A stretch of 64,000 nucleotides of DNA from Endomychus coccineus. Taxonomy: Eukaryota > Arthropoda > Insecta > Coleoptera > Endomychidae. The translations under genes and the position numbers were made by a program. Positions 36,213 to 48,600 of the stretch are shown here, piece after piece (within the stretch, counting starts at the first letter, position 1; each line of letters begins with the position of its first letter). Below the pieces are notes generated by a model, which had not been told where the DNA came from, made no database searches, and worked only from the letters and a program-made list of their open reading frames with translations. The stretch lies in the NCBI GenBank assembly GCA_958510875.1, contig OY294067.1, positions 280,941,242 to 281,005,241 of the forward strand, given 5' to 3'.

Positions 36213-37040
36213 TCAAAAATTACAGAGCGACTGGACTACAAGCTGAACTTTTCTTTTTAGTTTTTTTCGACTGTAGGTAATGTGGAGTTTTCTTGCGATG
36301 CCTCCAAAACTGTTTGAATTGTAAAAACACGTCCTGTACCAAATCCTGACATTTTCATCAAAAATAAGGTGATCCATTTGTTGAGTTTTGCATGGTCCTG
36401 TTACTGAACACGCTTGCTTCATACAAGTGGAAAGTACATAAGAAGTAAGTAACTTTAAACAAAACACCACCTTGAGACCACTTTTTACTATGGTCTTTAT
36501 TTTAATGTCGTCTGTATCTAGTTCAAAAACCATTCCCAGATAGTACCTAGTTATTATCGTAACAGACAACGAGATAACTATCCTCTTTAATGTCATCTTT
36601 AAACATCACATGTTCCTCATTATCCTTTCCTCATAGTCTCCATTAAGCTCATAAACCTCTTCGTCGTTAGCCACCAACGCCTGTCTTTCTTATTGTTTTA
36701 TTACTTTCGGATTTTTCAAGAATCTTGTTTTTCCGCTTTGTTTCCTTTATTCTTTTCCTCGGAGTTAACGTTGCTTTTGGTCTTCTTTTTTCTTATGTTA
36801 AAATCTCCAGGATTCCGAGGTAGTCACACAAGATAACCTTGGTTCCGATTTTGGTGTATTTAACTTTGGCGATGGACGAAATAAGCTTGATTTGAAAGGT
36901 GAAGGAATATCTGTGGGTGCAGATCTGCGAGTTCCAGGGATATTTTCATGAACTTTACTCAGGGAGGTATATGAAGTATCATCCAGCTGCGTTCCCAAAT
37001 TTGGCGATATCCCTACTTCTACACTATCCAACGACTGTCC
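36213..37040 (-). other. Two unassigned minus-strand ORFs
   Basis: A 127-codon frame (36213-36596) and a 77-codon frame (36798-37031) are open. The second is rich in Ser, Pro and Thr (TDIPSPFKSSLFRPSPK) and continues in another frame into a Lys/Glu-rich stretch near 36720. Neither shows a known motif. They may be remnants of an element, and no claim of a functional gene is made. Confidence 0.25.
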
Positions 37041-37430
37041 TTGTTACATGAAGAATCTACTACAACAAAAGTATATGCTGGCAGTAGATACTGTCATTCC
37101 ATCAGCAACTGCCTGCAGAATAAGCAGCTGCAGCAGTTGCTGAATCTCATGTGTCCCCCTTACTGACTGGGAAAGAAAAGCCTTATAATCAAAAAAAAAA
37201 TAGTCAGTAACTGGTGCTTAGTTAGCTTGCATTATTCTGAACATCAAATGAAGATCAATAGATAAGGTATTCAAAGAAAGACAAATAAAGTGCTACCTCA
37301 TTGTATCTATTACAGTCAATATAGTAAATAATAGGGCCACAGCATTATATAATCTGACCCGATTACCGTCACTAACCATTTTGTATACTTCTCATAACCT
37401 AGGTGAACGCACTTAGGAGGGAGCGAAAAA

Positions 37431-37575
37431 TACATAAACAACCAGACAAGAGAACTTGTAAGACGGTTCTATTCAGAGATTTATCCACAGGATAGGCAGA
37501 ACAGGACCTCAAAATTGGCCTCCCAGATCTCCAGACTTGAGCCTCTTGAACTTTTTTTTTACATTCCATTCATAC
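37431..37575 (+). pseudogene. DDE transposase third-motif fragment
   Basis: One plus-strand frame reads RIGRTGPQNWPPRSPDLSLL followed by NFFFY. This is the WPPRSPDLxPxDFFLWG block that carries the last catalytic acidic residue in the DUF4817-associated transposases, here with NFFFY in place of DFFLW. It is an isolated scrap about 45 codons long. Confidence 0.6.
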
Positions 37576-37998
37576 AAGATCCATTCATGCACGATGTTGT
37601 ATTTTATTTTTTAATTAAGAAACTATTGCTTGTACGGAAACAACAGTTAAAAAAAATTTCAATAAATCGTTCTTTTTTACATTTTATAAAATTAAGAAAT
37701 TTTGTTGTTAAAAAATGGAATAGGGGATGCAAGTTCACTCCTTCAAAAGAACAAAAAAAAAAAAACGTGTGGCACTCTTGGACTGCCGCGGTAAAGCTAT
37801 TGCATAGCATTTTTTATCAACTTATGCAATTATAATTATTTTTTTTTTTATTTATGCAGTATTTTTTTTCTTTGATATTAATTCAAGTTACACTTTTTGA
37901 GCGTGGTGACCGATAAGAAAACAATTTTTTTCTTTTATTGAATAAATGAGAAGTTAATATCGTTTAAAATATTTTTATTATCTTACAATACATGTAGG

Positions 37999-38457
37999 TT
38001 ATTCAGGAATTTTTATCATTGAAACTATAGGTTTATGGTAACTGAAATAAGAAACATAAGTTTGAGACTTGATATCCTCTAAATATCTGGGAAATACCGC
38101 GTCAATGGTGGTCCCATATTTTGTTGTGGATTCTTGTGGATCATTATTCATTTTCAAATTCAATTTTTCCGAAAGAAAAGTTGCCAACCGCTCTGATTTT
38201 TTATCAGCGAAGTTGATGTTGAAATCGCCAGCCAAGATAAGTGGAAATTTATTACCATTTGTAACAAATATTTTCGACCCTTCTTCAGTGTACTGCAGTA
38301 AAGTGCGATGAATAAAATGCTCTACCTCGTCCAATTTTGGATTCGGATAAATGTAAATTGCTACCATGACTATGTGTAGGCCATTTCTAAGTTTGCATGC
38401 ACGTACAAATATCTCCAACAAATAAGCGCCTAACATTAACATCGCTAACGTGTGCAA
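37999..38457 (-). pseudogene. AP-endonuclease-like domain, probably from a Helentron
   Basis: A 152-codon open frame contains IVMVAIYIYPNPKLDEVEHF, FPLILAGDFNINFADKKS, STTKYGTTIDAVFPR and SYFSYHKPIVSMI. These are the catalytic blocks of an endonuclease/exonuclease/phosphatase fold: GDFN holds the catalytic Asp and Asn, TTIDAVF the Asp, and SYHKPI the final His. Insect Helitron2/Helentron proteins carry such a domain at the C-terminus after Rep and helicase domains. Neither of those was found nearby, so this is a 5'-truncated fragment. It has no internal stop, so it may be fairly young. A LINE origin is less likely from the motif wording. Confidence 0.6.
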
Positions 38458-38599
38458 TATTTATTTCAATATTCAGTCATAATATTGGTAACATTATTAT
38501 TTTGGTAAATAGCTACCCCACCTTTTGGAACAGTATCTACAACAGTATATATACCTACATGTATACTTACGGGGCGCACATGCGGTGAGTGTGGCATTA

Positions 38600-39485
38600 T
38601 AAAGATATGATAGATACCTATACACCTATATACTTTCTCACAAACAGCTGCTTACGTATTCGTCCGATTTCGGAGCAGCTCTTCTCGATCCGTGCGAGCT
38701 TGGTACAGTCGTACCATATACATACACGTTAAGCGAACGCTCGGCCGAGCTACATAGTAGGCGGAGTGGGGGTGTTAGGTTATTTTCGTTACGGAATTTC
38801 TTGATTCGGTCGCCGCGCTCAACACCCGCGATAAAAGCTATGCAATAGCTTAAAAATATATTCTTATAACCTTTTTATTGGTAGAACACGCCCACAAAAT
38901 GAAATTAAAAAAAATTAATTTTCCTTCTCACTTTTGGAAGTGTGACTTTTCAAGGAAAGGTCTAAGAGCTTTTATTTAATTTTCGACAAGGAATCACCCC
39001 CTAAAAACATTCGCCCTCATTCGGCAACACCCTGTACATTTATAGCAAGAAAAACACTGTTGTCATCAAGGTTTAATAAAACACTATAATTCTATTTGAA
39101 AAACTGAAGACATACCACTTGAAACGGAGCAACGCGACCAATAGGAACGGCGTAATCGCATTCACAGTGGCGTACGCAGGCACACTGACAATATCAAAAA
39201 GTCTAGGTCGATTCAGAAATGCTCAAAAAGGGATATATTTGCGTCAACCCGAAAAAAAAAATGGGCCCATTTTAAGACTTTATACTACCTATAAGTGCCA
39301 TATAAAAAACTTCTGTGCTAACTTTCCAAGAGTTAATAAAACAATTATCAAATAAACATTTATCTATTAAGAATCTATTACAATTAAATTCTAATAATAC
39401 ATACATCTTTCACATAAAACACAACTTAAGTTAAAATATAAGGAAAAACATTGAATATTGAATTCTTAACTTTAAAACACAGAAT
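38600..39485. other. Intergenic DNA beyond the Pep 3' end
   Basis: A locally GC-richer block at 38640-38860 and a short CGGCAACACCCTGTACA end at about 39023-39040, typical of MITE ends, were noted, but no paired end was found. No gene. Confidence 0.35.
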
Positions 39486-39491
39486 TTTATT
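39486..39491 (-). terminator. Pep poly(A) signal
   Basis: AATAAA on the minus strand lies only 6 nt after the Pep stop codon. Used as such it would give an unusually short 3' UTR; no other AATAAA was seen in the following 130 nt. Confidence 0.5.
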
Positions 39492-39497
39492 CTACAT

Positions 39498-39609
39498 TTA
39501 ACTATCTTCTTTCGTTTCTTCAACTGGGCCATTGGAAACAGTTTCAGAAGTTTCAGCATCATCCTCCTTTGTAATTTTATCTTCACCATTCTTCTCACTG
39601 TATTTGAAT
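39498..39609 (-). CDS. Pep: Pep exon 9 (C-terminus)
   Basis: The acceptor TTTTACTTTATAG precedes the exon. It encodes RFKYSEKNGEDKITKEDDAE and ends TKEDS followed by TAA at 39500-39498. The intron before it is 63 nt. Confidence 0.85.
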
Positions 39610-42600
39610 CTATAAAGTAAAAAACATTTGGTTAAACTTTAGCTAACAAACTAACATGAAAAAAAAACTCACCTATCATATCGCTCTTTAACTTTAACAT
39701 TCGAGTCTTCTTCATCGTCGTCCTCGGCTTCAGCAAGAATGGCGCCCAAATCTTTATCCACATCGGCCCACAATTTATCCTCTCTATTTTCTTCATCGTC
39801 GATCGATTTATTATTCTGCTCTTCTTCTTCTACCTCTTTGTTTTCGCTTACGTCTGCTTTATCCAATGATATATCAGCCTCTTTGATATTGCTTGCGTCC
39901 TCGTCTTCTTCTTTAATATCTTTCTTGCCTTTTTCCTCCTTCTCGGCGATCTCCTTGCGCTGCAACTTCTCTGCTTTCAGTTCCAGATCTTTGTCTTCCT
40001 TGTAGCGGATGTAACGTTGCATGTGTACACGCATCTTACAATGTCTAGCCAGGATTTTTGGCACGTCCCCATCATCACCACGTTGCAAGTACATCTTGCA
40101 TAGATCGCAATAGTGCGTTTCCACTTTGCGTATTTTCTCGATACCTACGTTGATAGCCTCCTTCGGATTTTCTTCTTTTTCTTTCTTCTCTACTTCCTCT
40201 ATACAACAAAACATAACAATTTGTAACTTAGAAAACAAGGAAAATGAACATCACAAACTCACCCCCATCATCCACGTCACCAACTGAATCAATTGTGGTA
40301 AAGTTTTCTAGATTATCGTCGTCTGCAGATTCGTCACTATTCCCATTTTCCATTCGCTGTTTACGCTGTAAAAAAGAATTGTATCTCATAAAGTTCGATC
40401 ATGTTATTATGCTCATCAATTCATGTATGTACTACTCAAAATCCCTTAATTTCCGAGTAATACAAAATTTCAAAATTTTTATTTCTTGTTCAATCTTAGA
40501 ATTGAAATGTTTATATTAACGCTATAACATAATGGTCCGCATGACGTTCAGATACAAACATAAATTGTTGAATAAACACAAGGACGATTGTAAATATAGA
40601 TATAAAAACTGTTTCCTACTATTAGTAAGCTAGAATGATTGACATCAAAGCTTGTGGTAAATAGGATTCAATGTATGTCCTATTTGACGCTTGAACACAA
40701 ACTGAACTTGTTGTTCGAGGATCTCTAGGACGATGGTAAATGTCGATCATTAAAAAATTCACAAGTTTATTGTTACTGGTTCAAATATTGTCCAATCATT
40801 CAATACAATCAATTAAATTGTCAAATCATTAATGTTTCCTAGTCTTAGTAAGCTAGAATGATTTACATCAAAGCTTGTGGTAAATAGGATTCGATGTATG
40901 TCCTATTTGACGCTCGAACACAAACTGAAATTGTTGTTCAAGGAACACTAGGACGATTGTAAATGTCGATCTTTAAAAACATTTATGGTTTATTGTTACT
41001 GGTTCAAATATTGTCCAATCATTCAATACAATCAGTTAAATTGTCAAATCATTAATGTTTCCTACTCTTAGTAAGCTAGAATGATTGACATCAAAGCTTG
41101 TGGTGAATAGGATTCAATGTATGTCCTATTTGACGCTCGAACACAAACTGAAATTGTTGTTCAAGGAACACTAGGACGATTGTAAATGTCGATCTTTAAG
41201 AACATTTATTGGTTTATTGTTACTGGTTCAAATATTGTCCAATCATTCAATACAATCAGTTAAATTGTCAAATCATTAATGTTTCCTACTCTTAGTAAGC
41301 TAGAATGATTGACATCAAAGCTTGTGGTGAATAGGATTCAATGTATGTCCTATTTGACGCTCGAACACAAACTGAAATTGTTGTTCAAGGAACACTAGGA
41401 CGAATGTAAATATCGATCTTCAAAAAAATTCACAAGTTTATTGTTACTGGTTCAAATATTGTCGAATCATTCAATGCAATCAATTAAATTGTCAAATCAT
41501 TAATGTTTCCTACTCTTAGTAAGCTAGAATGATTTACATCAAAGCTTGTGGTAAATAGGATTCGATGTATGTCCTATTTGACGCTCGAACACAAATTGAA
41601 ATTGTTGTTCAAGGAACACTAGGACGAATGTAAATATCGATCTTCAAAAAATTCACAAGTTTATTGTTACTGGTTCAAATATTGTCCAATCATTCAACAC
41701 AATCAGTTAAATTGTCAAATCATTAATGTTTCCTACTCTTAGTAAGCTAGAATGATTTACATCAAAGTTTGTGGTAAATAGGATTCAATGTATGTCCTAT
41801 TTGACGCTCAAACACAAACTGAAATTGTTGTTCAAGGAACACTAGGACGAATGTAAATGTCGGTCTTTAAAAATTCACAAGTTTATTGTTACTGGTTCAA
41901 ATATTGTTCAATCATTCAACACAATCAGTTAAATTGTCAAATCATTAATGTTTCCTACTCTTAGTAAGCTAGAATGATTTAAATCAAAGCTTGTGGTAAA
42001 TAGGATTCAATGTATGTCCTATTTGACGCTCGAACACAAACTGAAATTGTTGTTCAAGGAACACTAGGACGATTGTAAATGTCGGTCTTTAAAAATTCAC
42101 AAGTTTATTGTTACTGGTTCAAATATTGTCCAATCATTCAACACAATCAGTTAAATTGTCAAATCATTAATGTTTCCTACTCTTAGTAAGCTAGAATGAT
42201 TTAAATCAAAGCTTGTGGTAAATAGGATTCAATGTATGTCCTATTTGACGCTCAAACACAAACTGAAATTGTTGTTCAAGGAACACTAGGACGATTGTAA
42301 ATGTCGATCTTTAAAAATTCACAAGTTTATTGTTACTGGTTCAAATATTGTCCAATCATTCTATGCAATCTATTAAATAGTCAAATCATTAAATTTCCTA
42401 CTCTTAGTAAGCTATGTATGTGATATTTAACGCTCAAACAAAAACTGAAATTGCTGTTTTAAGATCACTAGGATGATTGTAAATAAATATCTATACAATG
42501 TAGATCTCATAACTGGTTAAATTCTTTTACCAGTTCTTGAGCAGCAGTAATTACTATAACTAAGACTAGATAGTCCATTCTGATTTCTTACCACTATGTA

Positions 42601-45600
42601 ACCGTACATGAAATATAATAATAAACTCAAAAACCTACCTTCAAATGTTCTATGGAGCAACAATGGTTTTCATACATCATTGGACTCTTGAAAGTGATGC
42701 TGCAAACTTTGCAATATGGCATCAAAAATTTCTTCATATTCTTATGTGCATCAGATGATTGATGGATAGCTTTGCGTTGCTTGTAGTTGAGTTTACACAA
42801 TGGACAGAAATTGGTGTTCTTCTGCAAATCTTCACTTTTCTTCTCCAATTCATTTTGAGCAGATCTAAAAAAAAGTATGTTCAAAAGCGCGTCAACTTGA
42901 GGATATCTTTTACTGACCTCTGAGCCTGTCGCATTTGAGCCAAGATAGCCTTCTGTTTCAAGGCCACTCTCTTCATAGATAACATGTGAGTTCTTCCTTG
43001 AACGTGCAGTTCGTATTTACGGAATGTAACCGACTTATGGCCACAATGAGGACAGTTCAACTTGATGAACGTTTTCTTTGGTTTCTCATCGCCACTTGCA
43101 GATTTCTCTTCTTGCTTATCAGTCTCTTCTTTTTCTTTCGTGGGGCTCGCTTTACCGACTTCAGTGATTTCCTCGTCTTCGTCATCTTCTTCTTTGTCGG
43201 AATCCTCTTTTTCATCTTTGTTGTCGTCAGAATCTTCATCGTCGCTTTTTTTACCGCGTCGGGCCGCTATGGCGCTACATTAAAGGAAAAGGAATATTGT
43301 AAACAAGACGTTAAACGAAACACTTTCTTTCGTAAATATAATCTCCAATAGGATTTAGTTAATTTGGATTCATAAATAAAGAGAAGATTTGCAACGTTAC
43401 ATTAATTATCTGCAAGTCCACGTGCGGAAACACATTGCAGTCAATGGTGATCTGGATATGTGCATTTGGAATGTATTTCAAGATAGGTCACAGCAAACTG
43501 CACAGTGCGTCAAATAGCTACTTACGTTTCTCTATATACTTGTAAAATTAAAGAGGTCGGGTTGAATAATGTAATTTTAATTACACAATTAAATTCACAG
43601 ATAGTCCAGCCAATATAGAGGATGTATAAGACATGGTCGGGAATATAACTGTTTAGTGTAGTGAGGAGGTAATCATACAAGAAGTCCCCGAACCTACGAG
43701 GTGAGCGGTACTGGAGGTTCCTTCGAAACTACATTGTTTTTTCGCTTATCTCGAGAACAGCGCATATTGGTAAAATAATTAGTTTAACAGCAATATCTTG
43801 GTTTCCGGATTTGACAGTATTACACGTCGAAGTTGCGTCGACCATGACAGGCCCTCATGGCAATTTCAAATCTGGAACTGAGACACTGGTGCTGTAAATC
43901 TCGAAATATTTCAAGCATCATGGTTCGCTCCCTTCCGGTGTTTGATTAGTCGATGTCTAATCATGTGCAGGAATAATAGACCAGGAGTTTCCATATGTGT
44001 ATTGAGACCTGGGACTGAGAACTAAGGAATTGTATAATAAACGAATATTTATTTCATAAAAATTGCATTTATTAATAATCGAATCATATACATTACTGTA
44101 CTACTGCTAATATCCATTATCGTTATCAAAATGTTGTTTTTTGCTCTTGTACTCGGATCCGGCGCAGGAGGTAGCTCATACTCCTAATCTTCATCAATAT
44201 TTTCTACCTCCTCAGTTTTCATATCTTCAAAGGCTATGGGTATGGGCGCTTTCTCTTCAATTTCTTCATCCTCATTGTTCAACACGGTTGTACAATTCCG
44301 CTGGCAGTTTTGGGATAGATGTGTTTCCTGCACCCACATTTGCCACTGCTGTAGTCTCCAATGCACCGGCATAAAATCATTGCCAAAATTTCTTTCGATC
44401 TGATAGTTTCCTGACCAGAGCTGGACCTGATAATAGGTTCCGAGGGAATACTCCTTCGTGGCTTCGCCAGTTGGTGAGAGTGAAACAAAGTTAGGTTTGA
44501 TATTCACTACGCACTTGACAAACGATTAGTGCGCCACATCATCTCGAATTAGTGCGCCACATCATCTGCTTTGCGAATCTCTGGGTTTTTGGTAAATATT
44601 GATGAACCCAACTTTACGGATTTCTTCAGACGTTGTGTCACAACCTGAGAAGGCATTTACGAACACAATGTCCTTCAGTTCCGGCTGCTGCATCTGTTGA
44701 GTAGAATATACGTTGGTTCTGACTTTTTCTCGGTCAGGTTTCACAAGTAGTCCAGTCAATAGGCAAAAAAGCAAGAGGTCGCAACAAAAAAATTCTTTTG
44801 GCTTAATGTTCTGTCGATTTGAATCATTCCTAAAAGTTGAGTGGACAGGCCTCCCATTCACCCCTAAACGGTAAATCAACCCTATTTCCCCCCTCTTTTT
44901 CACGATAACTTTGAATTTATAAAAAAAATGGTTTTCTTGGGTCGCTGAACATGAATCCGAGGTCATTTACCCGGAAAACCCACTCCATGGGTTGAAAATC
45001 AGGGAAATTTCGTCATTTTCATACAAAATAGCCCATTTTACACGCGATTATCGTTTTAAACATAAAATATGTTGGCAGTCGCCTATTTCGATCCAAAGTA
45101 GACCAAAACTAAGAAAATTTGCAGAAAACCTGAAAAATAAATCTTTTCACGTCATTGAAATTATCGTATGATAAGTCACTATAGGGATTTTTGTGGTCGC
45201 TGATTACGAATTTGATAATTAAAAAATTGAAAAATTTAATTTTCCGGGAAAACGCAGGATTTTTTTTAGGAAAGCTTATTTTTTGATTGTAATGTTTTGA
45301 GTGTCGTCTTGATTAGTATTTGTGTTTTCGATGTGCATGTTAAATTACAAAAATTAAAAGTAATGTAAAAAAAACAATTGTTTGAAAACTTCGGAAAATC
45401 GAAGAAAATCACAAATTTTAATATTGTAGCTTTAAATAAACAGTAACAACCATGAATAAATTTAAACAAAGATGCTTGTATTTTTTCAATGTTCCTCAAT
45501 TTTCCACATAATCCTAATGTTATTTTCAAACGTTTCTGATGTCGAATTCGTAATTATCGACCACAAAAACCCCTATAGCGATTTATCACACGATAATTTC

Positions 45601-48600
45601 AATGACGTGGAAAGACATTCTTTTCAGGTTTTCCAGTTTCCGCCAATTTTCCTAGTTTTGGTCTACTTTGGATCGAATAACACGACTGCCAACATCTTTC
45701 ATGTATAAAACGATCATCATGTGAGCATTGAGCAATTTTGTATGAAAATGACGAAATTTTCCTGATTTTCAACCCAATAAATGAATTAATTGAAACATTT
45801 TAAAAAATAGGGTTCATTTAGCGTTTGGGGGTGAATGGGAGGATGTGTCCCTAAGCTCAACCCTTACGACTGATTCAAATCAACCACAGAACATTATGCA
45901 AATTTTTTTTTTGATAAGACCTCTTGCTTTTTTTTCAAAAGTCGGCCAAAATCCTCAGCTTATAGATGGACTAAAGTAAAATGTCACTACCAGATTCAGG
46001 TATTCGCCAACGATAGTGGTTGTTTCTGATTTTTCAATGCCGGTTGTAACAATCAATAAATCAGCATCGTCTGATGCTTGATGAGTTATAACCCTATCGT
46101 CTAGGAGTTTCGTTCTCAGCAGGTTATAATCGGCCTACTTTTGTTATGCACATCAGAGAGAAAAATTTGTCTTGCTTCTCAATTATTTCAATGTTCAAAT
46201 TGAAATTGTCGGCAACTTTTTTTAAACGCTAGCGTCGCCCTAGGTCAGCTTATTTTGTGCCCATCAAAAACTACAGTGCAGGTCTTCTCAGGATAATAGC
46301 TGTTCCACTATGAATAGCTCGAGCCATACACCAGTCAATCTCAGTTCCAGATTTTAAACTGCCCTGAGGATGCCGGCTGTGATGGTCGGCGCAACGGCGG
46401 TTTCAAATCCACCCGGAAACCAAGATATATCAATAACTGCTTACTTTTATACAAAGATGTAAACCTTGCCTAAAGAAAAAGTGCAATGTACGATTTCCTG
46501 TCGGAATCTTGAAATTTGCTCAAAAATGTGAAACTGGAGATAAAATATATAAGACAATAGCTCATTTAGAGGGAAATTCACTACTCTACAACATTTACCG
46601 TAACGATATTGCTGCAAAACCAAGCACTGATAGTCCAGGCAAAGCCAGGAAAAGGCCATAATAAAAAATATATATAGTAAGCTAGAATTTCAAATTTTTT
46701 TTTGCATTTTGTTCGTAATACCTCATAGATCATTCATGACTATCAAGACCGCGGGGGTCGACTTTTCTACCCCCCAGAACGGGGTTTCAACCCCCCAGAG
46801 GAGCATTCTTATAAAAACAATCCAAAAATTTAGGAAATTAATGAATTAAGAGCCGAAAATGACCCCTAGTATGTTTTTTGGGTCGCTGATCACGATTCCG
46901 CAGTTAGTTTTTTCGGAAAACTCCCTCCAGATGGGAAATTTGGAAAATTTATATATAATATATAATTTTGTTACAAAAATGACCTCTAGTTGGTTTTTGG
47001 GTCGCTGATCACGATTCCGCTGTTATTTTTCCCAAAAAAACTGCACCAGATGGAAAATTCGGGAAATTTGAGATTTTCCTGAGACGGTTATGAATAATAA
47101 AGTATAATTTTGTTGTAAAAATTACCTCTAGTAGGTTTTTTTTGGTTCGTTGATCACGATTCCACTGTTATTTTCCCCAAAAACTCTATCCAGATGAAAA
47201 TTCGGGAAATTTGAGGATTTCCTAAGACGGTTATGAATAATAAAGTATTATTTTGTTGCAAACATGACCTCTAGTAGGTTTCTTGAGTCACTGATCACGA
47301 TTCGGATGTTATTTTTCCCAAAAAACTCTCTCCAGATGAAAATTCGGGAAATTTGAGGATTTCCTGAGACGGTCATGAATAAAAAAGTATTATCTTGTTG
47401 CAAACATGACCTCTAGTAGGTTTCTCGAGTCGCTGATCACGATTCCGCTGTTATTTTTCCCAAAAAAACTGCACCAGATGGAAAATTCGGGAAATTTGAG
47501 ATTTTCCTGAGACGGTTATGAATAATAAAGTATAATTTTGTTGTAAAAATTACCTCTAGTAGGTTTTTTTTGGTTCGTTGATCACGATTCCACTGTTATT
47601 TTCCCCAAAAACTCTATCCAGATGAAAATTCGGGAAATTTGAGGATTTCCTAAGACGGTTATGAATAATAAAGTATTATTTTGTTGCAAACATGACCTCT
47701 AGTAGGTTTCTTGAGTCACTGATCACGATTCGGATGTTATTTTTCCCAAAAGCAGAAAACTAAATGCGGAATCGTGATCAGTGACCCAAAAAACATACTA
47801 GGGGTAATTTTCGGCTCTTAATTCATTAATTTTCTAAACTTTTGGATTGTTTTTACAAGAATGAGGGGTTGAAACCCCGTTTTGGGGGGGGTAGAAAGGT
47901 CGACCCCCGCGGTCTCAGAACTGGGAAGCGATTGGGAATAGAAAAATTAATTGTATCCATCTATTAGAAAAATTGGTCGGCCTTCATTTTGCTTGAGGTA
48001 ATTATTTGCTGTGGTGCACTGTTTTCGAGATATATGTGAAAATACAAAGTGTCCTCTACACGTCCCCCCGCACGCGCACACCTCGTAGGTCCGGGAACTT
48101 GTAAGTTTACTTCCCAACTACATGCTCCAAATATAACCCCGAAGTCAAAAAGTCTGTTCCTGACCATGTTCTCTACAACCCCCATTTGATTGTGCGTTGA
48201 CTGGACTCAAAGCTTTAGAATAGCTAAATATAATAAATAGTTAATGAATGACAGCTATTAGTCGAAGTTTCTGTTAAAAACGAATGATTTTCAGTAGTCA
48301 ATTCCACTTGAGAAATAATCACTTACTAACAATGCAACATATGAGGAAATAAGTAAATTAGCGATGGTCATTCTGAATGTAATAATTATTCAATATAAGC
48401 ATCGGACTTGTAGTTGATTTGTTATCTTGTAGAACACCTTTCAGCAGTGAAATTCTTTCAAATTGCTTTTTCATTTGTCTGCATTGAATAGTTCTCAACT
48501 GAATTCAGAATAAGAAAAACGAAGTAGTGAACATGATTCTCTGTAGAAATTAGGTAAAATCACTATTTTCTTGGATAGTTGATTCAAATTATATGTGGAT

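Larger units (their letters stand above)
43603..48207 (-). mobile_element. 4.6-kb TIR element coding for a CXC/GCDTTS protein, in Pep intron 4
   Basis: AGTCCAGCCAA at 43603 and its near complement TTGACTGGACT at 48197-48207 start inverted arms of about 200 bp. Further matching blocks inside are ACATGGTC, CC(C)GAACCTACGAGGTG and TATCTCGAGAACAGCGCA-like text. The interior carries a minus-strand protein remnant (44160-46290) and has been invaded by a foldback at 44762-45940, a PLE scrap at 46290-46440 and a satellite-like foldback at 46747-47914. The target-site duplication was not resolved. Confidence 0.55.

Noticed and set aside
39739..40005. Ser-rich plus-strand frame
   Set aside because: Antisense of the acidic part of Pep exon 8.
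40611..42420. CRISPR-like array
   Set aside because: Units are ~223 bp and near-identical throughout, with no short repeat plus unique spacer structure. It is an intronic satellite in a eukaryote.
42986..43351. Phe-rich membrane-protein-like plus-strand frame
   Set aside because: It is the antisense of Pep exon 5. Acidic GAA/GAT codons read backwards give TTC/ATC, hence Phe/Ile/Ser runs.
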